Shown here: piece after piece, positions 52,742 through 64,000 of the stretch | Layout of the letters: every line of letters begins with the position of its first letter | Position numbering within the stretch: the first letter of the stretch is position 1 | NCBI GenBank assembly: GCA_008000375.1 | Contig: SMOI01000012.1 | Coordinates: 174,963 to 238,962 of the forward strand | DNA from: Poteriospumella lacustris | Taxonomy: Eukaryota; Sar; Chrysophyceae; Chromulinales; Dinobryaceae | Length of the DNA: 64,000 nucleotides | Direction: 5' to 3' | Translations under genes and position numbers: made by a program | The notes under the pieces: model-generated | What the model was told of the DNA's origin: nothing | Databases searched by the model: none | The model's input: only the letters and a program-made list of their open reading frames with translations

Positions 52742-55435
52742 GCGTCCTACGACTAACAGGTGAAACAACAAATCGACCGCCGGACCTAGAGGGGTGTACC
52801 TCACCGGTCGCAGCGGCACAACTACACTGCACAAGAGACCCATACAGGAATGACAGAACGAACAGAACGGGATGAACAGTCCTGGCGACCGCGAACACAT
52901 ACACAAACGCACAAAGAGCATCCGCGTCGCTATACACTGGCGGTTGAAAGGTGAACCACAAATCAGCAGCAATTACAGGGGAAGGTCTTTCGCACATTAG
53001 CTCAAGCATAGTACTCATGCATCTCCAGCACAGACAACGACATCAGCTGCTGGTGGGTCGTTGCAAACGAGACTTGGACGGCACGACGACGACCATCATC
53101 AAGGCGCATATATCTGGTCGCTGATCTGGCGTCCAGTCCGTTGCAATGGAGAAAGGGCGAAAGAGAAAGAGAAATATACCGTGCGCACAAATACGACGCG
53201 TCATCGCTAACGCCAATGAAAGGAGACAAAAGACATAAGCTGCAGAGAAAAGCGCAACACAGCACACAAGGCATACAAATGATACGGAACACTCGTGGCG
53301 CACGCTTTCCTGCTCCGAGGCCAGAGGTCCACATCGTCGAGGGAAAATCAAAGACAGCAAATCATGAAGCGGGAAAACAATGGTCGAACAAATGGAGTCA
53401 TAAAGGGGGGCAACACTGCATCACATGCATAACATATACAAATCGGGTCGGGGCTGCACGGCGAAAGCGACAAAGAAGACGCCTAATAATGGTCAGCGTC
53501 GTTGACATCGATCGATGGCATCGACTGAAACGGTCGCCGATTGCGAGGCTGTTCCTGACCGTCCGAGCTGCGACTGCGACCAATCTCGCCGCCGTAGAAA
53601 CTGTGCGGCTGGCCCCGACGCGCCAATATCATCTGTGCAGCGTTCGGATCGCGTGGCGTCGCTCCATTCGTCTGGCGAGGTGTAGTGCCGGTGGTTGCTC
53701 CACCAGTCGCACTCGGCATCGGAGAGAACTGACCCGATCCATGCGACGACGACGTCGGAGGCGCCGCAAAGTACTCGTGGTGGTGCGGCCGATACGGAGG
53801 CTCGACGGCACCCTGGTTGGAGCCCACATACGGAGACGAGACCTGGCGTTGATGCTCCGGCACCAGTCCGTAGTCCAGATAGTCGTGTCGGTCCGAACTG
53901 CCGGACCGTGTCGTGGAGAACATGCGCGGATCGTACGGTGTGGCGTCCAGCGTCGACTTCGGAGTGTTCATCGTCGAGTTCGTCTGCATCATCAACACAC
54001 CAACACATCGCTATCACTTCTGCGCTGGACAAACAATCAGCCATACCGTCACGATCGACTTACCGTATACGCCGACGATGATGGCGCTGACGTGCTTCCA
54101 GACGGTCGCTTCGATGCACTGCTCGGAGGCGCTGGCTCCATGTTGGCCTCCTGCATCGATAACAAGATCGCCTGCCGCAACGCGTCTTCGTTCGCTTTCT
54201 CGATCGAGCTCATCACCTTCGACGACTTGCTCGCCGACCGCGACACGCCCATGCTGCTGCTGTTCGCCGGAGAGCCGAACGACTGACTGGCACTGCCGCC
54301 CGAGCGACTTCCGCGCTTCATTCTCTCGTACTCGTCGTACGATTGTTGCAGGGCGATCGACAACGCCTCGTCCGGCGTCAGGTCGTTGTCTGCACTTTGC
54401 AGCTTCGCAGAGCGCATCCGCTGCTGACGCCGCTGCTCCTCCTCGATCGACTCCTTGATGATGGTCTGGTACACGTGATCCTCTTCGTTCAGTGCCGCTA
54501 CGGATGGAGCTACCTGCGGCGGAATCCCCGAGCTTGTGCGCGACAGCGACGACCGTTGGTGGTTGACCGCCGGCGGGTGAATCAGCCGGTTGTACTGGAG
54601 CGTGCGAATCGCCTCCATCTCGTTGACGCCATTCGCGATGAGTTGATGAAACTCCAACATCTCCAGGTCCGTCAAGCCCAAGTAGTTGTTGGCCGGCACA
54701 TTCATCGACGCGGCAGCTGGGTGCATGGCGCCCATCGGAAGCATCGGCGCCGCCGTTGCGGGGGATGACGCGACGCCGCCTTGGAAGTACAAGCCGCCCG
54801 CCGCCATCTACATCGCAGGTCATGCGTTTCATCGTCGTCGTTGATTAAGGTGCAAACACAGAAATGCATATGCTTCGACTGCATGACTTACCGGTGAATC
54901 GACCGCCATCTGACCCGCCATGTAACCCCCGGGGATCATGATTGACGGCGGTTGGAAGCCCGGCTGTGCGCCCATATACTGCGACATCGGCTCCGACGAT
55001 ACTGGAACAGGTGTCTGTTGTGGGATAGGCGCCTGCGCAGGATAGGGCGGATACTGCATGTGGTCAGGAGCTGAACCCGCTGCCGGACCGCTGAATGTGT
55101 GTCGGTGGAAACTGCTGTTGTGGTCGAAATGCTGCTGCTGTAGATTGCCGTGACGCTGCTTGTCATAGAACATGTTCGCCTCCTCGCCCAACTCCAAGTC
55201 GTCCTCCACCGCTCCATCGAAGAACTCGTCATCGAAGTCGGCGCCGCCATGGTGGGCCGTGTCGGCCGGACCTCCCGTGCTGCCGATGAACAGCGGCACT
55301 GGCGGTCGCTCTTCTTCTGCGACCTCTAGCTCCACCTCGATGTACTCATCCTCGTCGGAGCGATGCTTGGATTGCTTTTTGGGTCGCATGTTGGTCTTGC
55401 TGGGCTTCTTCGTCAATTTGGAGATGAAATTCATT
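52742..55435 (-). repeat. Right arm of long inverted repeat
   Basis: This is the reverse-complement copy of 49779-52472, 2,694 bp, with one mismatch seen at 52787 (T on the plus strand). Its outer end stops one base before the start codon of the copied gene, exactly as on the left. Confidence 0.95.
53483..55434 (-). CDS. UIM-containing ubiquitin-binding protein, right copy
   Basis: Exons are 54892-55434, 54064-54807 and 53483-53983. The gene is identical in exon structure, intron sequence and predicted protein (595 residues) to the left copy. The domains are therefore the same: basic start, acidic stretch, Pro/Gln-rich region, UIMs near 325 and 387, and a Ser/Pro/Arg-rich tail. The only difference is upstream. 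The base at -1 matches, but sequence from -2 outward (GGTCTGACAA against CAACGAAGAC) is unrelated. This copy is divergent from xanthine dehydrogenase, with 449 bases between start codons. It is either a functional second gene under new control or, less likely, an assembly product. Confidence 0.87.
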
Positions 55436-55883
55436 TTGTCAGACCTTGAGCCACTTCTCTGGCAATGTAGCGATATCACGAAAAGCACAAGTGCACCCCT
55501 ACAGAAGTAGTTGGGGACGTTTAGAGTGAAATAAAAGTAAATATCTTTGCTCGATGAACTGGAGAAAAGCGCAAATATTTCGTTCTCTGCTGCTCTGGCA
55601 GCAACAGCAGCGGCTTACCCAGATGCTCAGACCACTCTGTATTTTTGTGGAAGCGGGTTTCGTCTGCGACGGGATATGGAGGGCGTGTTGTTCGTTGTGT
55701 GGTGTGATACGAGACAACAAGAACAGCGCAAGTTGAGGCTCGTCGAGAGATCATCAATCAATCAATCGACGATCAATCATTTTCAAAGACACTCTCTGTG
55801 TGACCTTGATCTTTGTGTGAACCAATTTATCGTCGTATCAGTGATCTTATTTTGCTCATTAGCACATCATAGCTTTTCTCGAA
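55436..55883. promoter_or_regulatory. Divergent region between right UIM copy and xanthine dehydrogenase
   Basis: Bases 55436-55883 are unique sequence between opposite starts. A TCAATCAATCAATCGACGATCAATCA patch lies near 55755-55780. It probably carries the xanthine dehydrogenase promoter and may drive the right UIM copy. Confidence 0.4.
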
Positions 55884-58800
55884 ATGTCGACTTTAACTCT
55901 TTACATCAACGGCAAATTGTATGCCCTCAAGAGTGTTGAAGTTGATCCAAAGATGACATTGCTGCAGTATCTGCGCAAGAATGGATTGACTGGCACAAAA
56001 CTTGGATGTGGTGAAGGTGGATGCGGTGCATGCACGGTTATGATCTCGAAATTCGATGAGAAATCGCAGAAAATCCAGCATCTCTCTGCAAATGCCTGCC
56101 TTGCACCACTCTGTTCGTTGGATGGGTATGCCATTACTACCATCGAGGGTATTGGTGGAATGAAGCATGGATTGCATCCTATCCAAAAGCGCGTGGCGTC
56201 TTTGCACGGTTCTCAGTGCGGTTTCTGTACCCCCGGTATTGTCATGGCGATCTACACCAAGCTTCGTAGCAGTCCTAACGCCACTCCTCACGAGATTGAA
56301 GAGTCCATGGATGGCAATTTGTGCCGCTGCACTGGATACCGCCCTATTTTGGATGCAGCTCGGTCGTTGTCGAATAACAAAGGTGGATGCTGCCGTGGCA
56401 GTGGACAGGAGTGTCCCTGTGCTGCTGCTGAAGCGAGCTCTGGTGAGCCTGTTGTGAACAATAACACAACCAAAGTAGTTTCCGAACTGAAGAGTGCTGA
56501 AGAGGAGATGTCTGAAATGGGCAGAACAGAGCCCATTTTCCCTCCAGCGTTGATGCGCTATCAACGCCAGTCGTTGGAGTTCACTGACAAGGAAGTGTCT
56601 TGGTTTCAACCGGTGACCATGCCGGAATTGCTCACGTTGAAGAAAACGTACCCACAAGCCAGATTGGTCGTGGGTAACACTGAAGTGGGTATCGAGACGA
56701 AGTTTAAGTACTTCGAATACCCCGTGCTCGTCAACCCGGCTCATATTCCCGAGTTGCAAGTGTTGTCCTTCGACGAAACCGGTGAACACGCTGGACTGAC
56801 AGTCGGTGCGGCAGTCTCTGTGAATGCCCTACGTGATTTCATGGCGGAATTGAAGAATCGCTACCGAAACACGGAGCGCCACTACATTACACGCGGTTAC
56901 GAGGCGATTCATGACATGTTGACGTGGTTCGCCTCGAATCACATTCGTAACGTCGCGGCGATTGGCGGCAACATTGTGACGGCCTCGCCTATTTCTGATC
57001 TGAATCCGATGTTGATGGCCTGTGGCGCCCAATTGAAGTTGACGTCGGCCGATGGCGGTAGCCGTGTCGTGAGCATCGGTTCGTTCTTTTTGGCGTACCG
57101 CAAAGTCGATGTGCGTCCGGACGAAGTGCTGGAGAGCGTGTTCATCCCCATCGTCCAGAGCCCCTTGGAGTTTGTCCTGCCTTTCAAGCAAGCGCGTCGT
57201 CGTGAGGATGATATTTCGATTGTGACGAGTGGTATGCGCTTTGTCTTCGAACGTCACGCGACGAATAGCACCGCGTTTGTCGTCCGAGAGGCATCGATTT
57301 CGTATGGTGGCATGGCCCCCACGACCGTCTTTGCTCGTCGTACGATGGCCTTGTTGACGAATTTGGAATGGGACCAAGAGGTCTTTGACAAACAAGTCTT
57401 CCCGCTGCTGCGTGAAGAAATGAACCTACCGGAACAAGTGCCGGGCGGACAAGCCGAATACCGCATGACGCTGGCCGTGTCGTTCTTGTTCAAAGCCTTC
57501 ATGATCATTCGTCAACAGTTGTTGTCTCTGGACGGCGGAGACGAGGAACACAAGCACCGCGAAGAACTGCCGCCGAATTTCGTCACGGCGGAGAAGCCGG
57601 TCAGTCATGGTGAGCAACAGTATTCGATGCGCGCCAAGGGCATTCAACATGCCCGTCCAGTGCCGCACACGCCTTCCGATGCCGAACGCAACATCGTTGG
57701 TCAACCACGGATGCACAAGTCAGCGGAATCGCAAGTGTGTGGTGACGCCCAGTACACGGGCGACAAGCCGTTGCCCAGCAACGCGCTCTTCGCCGTCTTG
57801 GTGATGAGTCAACGTGCCCATGCACGTATTGTCTCGATTGATGACACCGAGGCGCGTCAATGCCCCGGCTTTGTCACGTTGTTGACCGCGAAGGATGTCA
57901 CGGGCAACAATCACATCGGTGCGATCGTGAAGGACGAAGAAGTCTTTGCGGAATCGATCGTCAAGCATCACGGTGCGGTGATTGGTGCCGTCATTGCGGA
58001 GACCCATGAACAAGCCGTGTATGCCGCCCGGAAGGTGAAAGTGGAATACGAGGACATGTCTCCCGTCATCATTTCGATTGAGGATGCCATTCAACACGCG
58101 TCGTTTTTTCCAGATCGCCATGCGATCATCGATGGCGATTTGGAGGCACGCAAGGGGGAAGCAGAGGTCCATGTGCAAGGATCCGTACGCATCGGTGGAC
58201 AGGAGCATTTCTATTTGGAAACGAACAACACCGTCGTGTTCCCCTTGGACAACGGGGCCTTGGAAGTGCATTCCTCCACGCAGAACTGTATGAAAACCCA
58301 GAACTTCTGCGCCTCCGTCGTCGGCTTGCCCGCGGCGAAGGTGGTGGCCCATTGCAAACGTATGGGTGGTGGATTCGGTGGTAAAGAGACACGTTCCGTC
58401 TTCGCCGCGTGTGTTGCCGCCTTGGCGGCCCACCAATTGCAACGTACCGTCTCGATTACCTTGGAACGTGACGTGGACATGGCCATTACGGGTCAACGTC
58501 ACGCTTTCTACGTCGAGTACGCGGCGGGTGCGACAAAGGATGGTCAATTGAAGTATCTGGACGCGAAGTTGTACTCCAACGGTGGCTATTCGCTGGACTT
58601 GTCGCAGGCGGTGATGGATCGTGCCCTGTTCCACAGCGATTCTTGCTACAAATGGCCGGCACTCCACGTGCGTGGCTTTGTGTGTCGTACGAATCAACCG
58701 TCGCATACGGCGTATCGTGGCTTCGGTGGTCCCCAGGGATTGTTCTTAGCCGAAACGGTGATTCAACACCTCGCCGAGTCGTTGCACATGCGTCCGGAGG

Positions 58801-60121
58801 CACTGCGCGTGCGTAACTTCTACAACCAACAGGGACACATCGACCGTGTGCATTTCGGTGAAGAATTGACGAATTTCTACGTGCCGCGTATGTGGGACGA
58901 GATTCATCGGGTGGCGGACATCGATCGCCGTCGTGCGGACGTCGATGCCTTCAACGCGCAGCATCGTTACGTGAAGCGGGGCCTGTGCGTCTTGCCGACG
59001 AAGTTTGGCATCAATTTCACCGCGAAGTTTATGAATCAAGGTGGAGCGTTGGTGCATGTCTATGTCGATGGATCGGTGTACGTCACGCACGGCGGCACGG
59101 AGATGGGGCAGGGGTTGTTCACGAAAATGATTCAAGTCTGTGCCCAGGCGTTTCAGATTTCGGAGGACAAAGTCTTCACGGCCGAAACGGCCACGAATTT
59201 GGTACCCAATGCATCCCCGTCGGCGGCTTCGTTGTCGACGGATTTGTATGGCATGGCGGTCTTGGATGCGTGTGAACAAATCTTACAACGGTTGAAACCG
59301 GTGCGCGAGGCGTTGGCCGCGGCTGGACGCGATGCGTCGTCGTGGGAGAGTGTCATTGCGTCCGCATACTATGAACATCGCGTGAACTTGTCCGCGCAAG
59401 GCTTCTACGCCTTGGCGAATGATCGCTGTGGCTATGATTGGGATCTGGTGACGACGAACAATGCCGAACGCGGTATGCCGTTCAATTACTTCACACAGGG
59501 CATCGCCGTCACGGAGTGTGAAATCGACACGTTGTCGGGGGATACCCGCGTCGTGCGTACGGACATTCTGATGGATGTGGGCAAGTCAATCAATCCTGCG
59601 ATTGACGTGGGACAAATCGAAGGTGCCTTTGTGCAGGGCTACGGTTGGTCGACGATGGAGGAGCTGATTTGGGGCGACAAGGACCATCCGTGGGTACGAC
59701 CGGGTATGTTGTTCACACGTGGACCGGGCACCTACAAGATTCCCGCGTTCAACGACGTGCCCCTGGACTTCCGTGTGCATTTGGCGGATACGGAGAATCC
59801 GTTCGCGGTGCATTCGTCGAAGGCGATTGGCGAGCCGCCGTTTTTCTTGGGTGCGGCGGCGTTGTTTGCGATCAAGGTGCGTTGTCTCGCCTCGTCTCGT
59901 CTGTGTGTGGTGTGGAGTTAATCTGGTCGCACATTGTATACATATAGGATGCGATCAATGCGGCGCGTGCGGAGAAACAGGCGGAGGGCACGTACTACCC
60001 GTTGGATTTGCCCGCGACATCGGAACGTATTCGCATGGCCTGTGTCGACGAGATTACCGCGTTGTGTTGCCCTGGCGGAGAGACCAAGGCTCATGACTTC
60101 CGCGCGAAAGGCTCGTGGTAA
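55884..60121 (+). CDS. XDH: Xanthine dehydrogenase
   Basis: Exons are 55884-59876 and 59948-60121, with a 71-base intron, giving 1,388 residues, a usual length. The enzyme oxidises hypoxanthine to xanthine and uric acid. Residues 1-165 bind two 2Fe-2S clusters: Cys42, 47, 50 and 72, then Cys112, 115, 147 and 149. A Cys-rich linker follows (GGCCRGSGQECPC near 170). Residues 230-450 are the FAD domain (VVGNTEVGIE; AAIGGNIVTASPISD). From about 610 is the molybdopterin part: GGQEHFYLET, RMGGGFGGKE, then RTNQPSHTAYRGFGGPQG with the Arg that marks purine rather than aldehyde substrates. GEPPFFLGAAA near 1316 holds the catalytic Glu. Exon 2 supplies the expected DAINAARAE ending. This favours xanthine dehydrogenase over aldehyde oxidase. 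Confidence 0.95.
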
Positions 60122-60606
60122 ACGGCGACCATTGCGTCTCCCCCACACGCCAACCCCATCGCCGATCGTTCTGTGCTGCAGTTCGTTGAGCTGTGCCGTG
60201 TAGTGGGTGTGGCGGGTTGTGAGGCTCTTTCGTGTGGCGTTTTTCTGCCTCGCACAGTGCTTTTCTCATCGGTTTTCCTTGTGTTTTCACTTTGTTTGGT
60301 CGTTGCTTTGGGTTCAGGATGGATACGGGTTTGGGTTGGATAACGTATGGTGATGGGGGTACCTAGGGCCTCTGGCGGCTCTTTCTCGGTCTCTGTCTGT
60401 CTCTGTTTACTACGTGTATGTATCCGTCTCACCCGCACGTTGTACTGATGCCGATGCCTCGTCATTGCTGTCTGTCCCCCCTCCCTCCTCGCATCTAGCA
60501 CCCTGCTGTACTTTGCCTTGTTCGAATGACTTACGTCGCTCCGCACAGTCCCCCCTCGCGCGTCTCACAGTCACAGCCTTTCTCTGTTTTGTTGGTACCG
60601 CCATAG

Positions 60607-60618
60607 CCCCCCCCCCCC
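60607..60618. repeat. C12 run
   Basis: Twelve consecutive cytosines lie in the gap after xanthine dehydrogenase. Confidence 0.85.
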
Positions 60619-60848
60619 GCGCCATCTCTCTTTCTCTCTTTCCTCTCTCTTCCATTGCCAAACAGACGTTCGACAATGGCCTTGTAAGCGACGGTATTTA
60701 ACTCATCGATCAATTCTGTACTCGCCAGTGTGCACCAGGCCACCCCTCCGCAATGGCTTCGATCATCGATCGCACACGATGCAAGCATGCATGCGCTGCT
60801 GCTTGGTGCTGTCCACGAACTCTGTGTAATGGTGTGCGACATCAAGAC

Positions 60849-60861
60849 GGGGGGGGGGGGG
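60849..60861. repeat. G13 run
   Basis: Thirteen consecutive guanines lie about 230 bases after the C12 run, complementary to it. Confidence 0.85.
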
Positions 60862-61046
60862 ACAGTGAAGAGAGCATGCGACGTAGTCTACGGCATCAAT
60901 TATTATACACCTGTTACGTGTGTGTTTTCTTTCTTTCTCTACACGGCCGAGACCAGAGCGCCCAACAAGGCGCACCGGTACGACAAATAAACGATAAACG
61001 TGAAAACAAACCAACTGCAACCGAAAAGAAACAAGAGTTATAAAGA

Positions 61047-61101
61047 GCAAATCAAATCAAATGAAATCAAGTCAAATCAAAGCAAAGCAAAGCAAAGCAA
61101 A
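61047..61101. repeat. Pentanucleotide repeat (AATCA/AAGCA)
   Basis: Eleven units of period five begin as AATCA-type, drift through ATGAA and AGTCA, and end as AAGCA-type units. Confidence 0.85.
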
Positions 61102-61980
61102 CGAGCAGAGGAACGACCCTTCAACTACAGCAAATGGCGCAGGACATTGCGCCCGTTTCAATGAATACCTAAACAACTTCTTCTTCTACACTTCTAGGCA
61201 CCATGGTTCGTGTTGTGTATTTCGTATTCCCTGGTCTTGAGATACACGGTTCGCCGTTTTTCTAGTGATCATACGTAGCACGCGACGGACGAAACGAAAC
61301 GCTCCTTAGGGGGAGACATGTACCTTCACTTATACACGCACGCGGAGGGTGGTACACCCACAAATCACACAAACTATGTACACTACACATATACACCGCC
61401 GACACAGAGCAGATCACTCGGAAGCACACACCACAGAAGAAGAGACAGAACGAACCCAACAGTGAACGCTACGAAAGAAAGACAGACAGAGGAGAAGAGA
61501 AGAGACAGAGGGAGGGTGGGTGTGGCACAGACAAAGAGACAGAGATGGCGTCCAAACTTTGGAGCGAAAACAACGCCACCAACAACGACACAACAGGCAC
61601 GTCTAATGATTCGAAGTAAATCGACTGGCGGCGGAGACGTAGCAGCCAGACAGACATACAGACCGAGAGGCACGAGGTGGAGAGTGTTGTGGGTGTTGGG
61701 GAGGGGGAGGGGGGAGGAAGCAGTGCAACGAACGAAATGAAACGAAATAAAAGAGAGAAACAGCAACAGCGAAAGGCGACACGCTACGTGGGACGGGAAA
61801 AAATGATCGTGGCCAACGTAGCCGCATTTCGTGATTCGTTTTCATTGGCTAAGGGAAGGGGGGAGGGGAGTTGTTGATGCGACGCACAAATGGAAAATGA
61901 TTGGCGATAAAGGTGGTAGTGTGGGGGTGGTTGAGAGGGAAAGAAACAAATGGGAGAGTGGCCGGGGCTGGTCTGACCGC

Positions 61981-64000
61981 TCACGGAGACAAGGCAGACG
62001 CGACGGAGCAGTCACCGCTGGTTAAGCCATCGCCGTGATCCATCGACTCTGACGAAGGAACGAGACTAGGACGGTGCTTCTTCTGATGACTGCCGCTCGT
62101 TGTGTTGTTATTGTTGTCGTTGTGATCGTGGTCACTCTCGGTACGCGAACGTTTGCGACTAGCGACGATATCGGAGGTGTCGTTCGAGTCCGACGCGTAT
62201 TGCGCAGGGGACGCGTGTTGCAGCATCAACAAGGACTGCGCGAAGAAATGCAACGAAGAGGCGGCGATCGATGCAGTGGAGGACGTCGAGCGCCGCAGCG
62301 TTGACGTCGAAGGCATCGCCGCCTCGTCTTCTTCCTCACCGTCGTATTCGTCCTCCTCGTCGCTCGACAGTGACGACGACGACGCGGGCATCGACGACGT
62401 CGCGGAGGCAGACGAGCTACCGTCCAACAACGACGTGTACGCCAACAACGAAGGAATAGGGTACTGCATACTGCGTTGTTCCTCTTGCCATTGGCCGAGC
62501 ACGTCCGTCAGGCGGTCGAACAGGCGGGGACTGACCTTCTTCGCATACTGCAGCAGCTTGAAGGCGATATCACCGCTCTGCGGCGCATCGTACAACGCCG
62601 AGTGACTCTCGTCCAACAATTGAGGCGACAGGCTCGCCAAGGCCACGATATCGTCTTCCTTGTGCATGTGACTGCTCAACAACGCGTGATGCAAGGGGTA
62701 TTTGCCGGCATTGTCCAACAGCGACAACGAAAACGATCCAAAGCGGCTGGCCAAATACAACATCACACTGGAATAACCACGTCGTGCGGCGAAATGCAGG
62801 GGATACATGCCCTTGTGGTTGCTGATGGTCACCGACGAGGGGACGTAGTCCGTCAAGATCTGCACGATGCCCTGGACGAAGTCCTGCGACGACAACACCG
62901 ACTCGTGCGACTCTCCAGTGATCACCGAGCGATGGGCGACGACATAGATCAATGGAGTATTGTGTTGACTGGAGGAGTCCGGACGCAAAACCAACTTGGG
63001 AGCCGACGTGACGATCGACGTGACGAGGTCCAAGCTGTTCTCGTCGCTGCGGCTGAGCACCTTCTCGAAGAACGGCAGCTTGCCGGGTGCAGTGGTCATA
63101 GCCATTTGCGCCTTCACAGCAAGGTCGTTACGAAGCGACATGCTCAACACGAGCGCAAAGAGCAATGGATGCGACAAATGCGTGCGCAAGGACTGACGCA
63201 GACGCGCGGTCAGTCGCAAGAGCAAGGAATCTTGGTGCTGTTGTTGGAGCACATGCAGCTGCTGGTGCAAGAACTGATGTGAAAATTGAGGAACACCACT
63301 CGCATTGACCATGGCACTCAAAAATTGATTTTCCGTGGCGGTGAGACGTGCCAGGCAATTCTCGCTCATTTCCGTCGCAGCGGCAACGGTCAGAGGGGTA
63401 CACAGAAGCATCGACAAAGCGCTCTTCAATACTAATGAGTCGCTCGTATTCTCCTTGATTTGTGTGACAAGAGACGCGATGGCCCAGAAAGGAGCCAACG
63501 CAATCAACGTGGCAGTCACACTGTTCCCTCGGCTGTGCGACTTCGCACTGGCTACGGAGCCGTCCGAGGAGACAGAGGCTGCCGAATCGATATTCCGACT
63601 GCTTTCGAGGACATTTGAACATAGATACGAAGTGACTAAGATCAAATCTTGGATTAAACTGGTTGCGGAATAGGTCTCGGTGGACGATTTGGAGGACACT
63701 TCGTAGTTGGCCTCCATGAACTTGACTTGTGGGAGCACTCGACTCAGAGAGCCGGCTTCAACGAGATTGTTCAGCAAATGTGATGAATCTATCCACAGGA
63801 ACACCACCTGTTAGAAAGTGAACCAGCAGTGGTTGGAGTTTGCAAACAAGATCGTACCTTCGTAGATAGCAACGAGACTCTGGGAGGTATTGGAGGGGTA
63901 AGCATTGGAGGGGAAGCTCAATGCAGTTCTCATGGCACAGATCCGGCCGAAGAACTGAAGACATACTTGTGAATGGGTAATCATATTCACTTCTGAGATA
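61981..64000 (-). CDS. Ankyrin-repeat protein, 5' part missing
   Basis: Exons seen are 63858-64000 (open at the right edge) and 61981-63788, with a 69-base intron whose acceptor is GATAG at 63789-63793. An alternative acceptor at CAG nearby would break the frame. About 650 residues are visible. The first 300 are helical and polar without a clear domain. An ankyrin-like block follows: NTPLIYVVAHRS, then KGMYPLHFAARRGYSSVMLYL and AGKYPLHHALLSSH. The tail is acidic and Ser/Thr-rich with poly-Asn (HNDNNNN) and basic patches (RKRSR, KKHRP) that could be nuclear signals. Ankyrin repeats bind partner proteins; the partner is unknown. The N-terminus lies outside the window. Confidence 0.75.

Larger units (their letters stand above)
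60122..61980. other. Simple-sequence intergenic region, 1.86 kb
   Basis: This is the longest gap, convergent between xanthine dehydrogenase (+) and the ankyrin gene (-). It has CT-rich tracts (60370-60660), a C12 run, a G13 run, a pentamer repeat and GA-rich tracts (61430-61780). AATAAA at 60986 is a possible polyadenylation signal but far from the stop codon. Open frames here are low complexity and on both strands; I support no gene. Confidence 0.5.

Noticed and set aside
49779-55435. The inverted repeat as a missed-adapter or chimeric-read artefact
   Set aside because: Such artefacts give perfect mirror symmetry without a unique centre. Here there is a 269-bp unique spacer, different outer flanks and one base difference. 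An assembly error is not fully excluded.
49779-55435. The inverted repeat as a transposon with terminal inverted repeats
   Set aside because: The arms carry host-type genes with introns, the spacer has no transposase, and I saw no target-site duplication at the outer ends.
61318-61740. A 140-codon frame in the gap after xanthine dehydrogenase
   Set aside because: It is Thr- and Arg-rich from GA/CA simple sequence, is overlapped by antisense frames, and has no domain.

Overview
The window is nuclear DNA from a flagellated or ciliated microbial eukaryote that I cannot name. The evidence is spliceosomal introns of about 62-88 bases, mostly with GTAAG-type donors and TAG or CAG acceptors. Gene families are typically eukaryotic: SFT2, BUD13, SCYL2, CDIN1, a U-box ligase, indoleamine 2,3-dioxygenase and xanthine dehydrogenase. 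At least three genes point to an axoneme: a DLEC1/CFAP81 homologue, a CFAP69 homologue and a MORN-repeat protein. Genes are dense and strands alternate, so most intergenic gaps are either shared divergent promoters or convergent 3' ends. I saw no bacterial operon, CRISPR array, rRNA, tRNA or transposon.

Layout. 1-7.1 kb: DLEC1-like axonemal gene (-, running off the left edge), divergent from a coiled-coil gene (+). 7.4-10.8 kb: indoleamine dioxygenase (-), a doubtful small ORF (+) and a BspA/DUF285 repeat protein (+). 11.1-19.9 kb: SCYL2-type pseudokinase (+), an alpha/beta hydrolase with membrane segments (-) and a leucine-rich-repeat protein (+). 20.4-32.2 kb: a 2,699-residue DUF4062-NACHT-WD40 STAND protein (-), a U-box protein (+), a DUF4166-like protein (+) and a small membrane-anchored protein (-). 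32.7-42.8 kb: a 1,748-residue disordered protein ending in a receiver-like domain (+), SFT2 (-), the MORN protein (-), BUD13 (+) and thioredoxin (-). 43.2-49.3 kb: a small charged nuclear-type protein (+), CFAP69 (-) and CDIN1 (+). 49.8-55.4 kb: a long inverted repeat. 55.9-64 kb: xanthine dehydrogenase (+), a 1.9 kb simple-sequence gap, and an ankyrin-repeat gene (-) running off the right edge.

The most striking structure is the inverted repeat. Two arms of 2,694 bp (49779-52472 and 52742-55435) flank a unique 269-bp spacer. Each arm holds a complete three-exon gene for a 595-residue protein with ubiquitin-interacting motifs, plus about 740 bp of 3' flank. By eye the arms differ at one base. 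The outer boundary of both arms falls at the start codon, so the two copies encode the same protein from unrelated upstream regions. The right copy shares its upstream region with xanthine dehydrogenase.

The genes do not form one pathway. Recurring themes are cilium construction, ubiquitin recognition and ligation (UIM gene pair, U-box), membrane traffic (SFT2, SCYL2) and oxidative catabolism of tryptophan and purines. Exon joins below were worked out by hand from splice signals, reading frame and family resemblance. Identities rest on recognised motifs, not on database searches.
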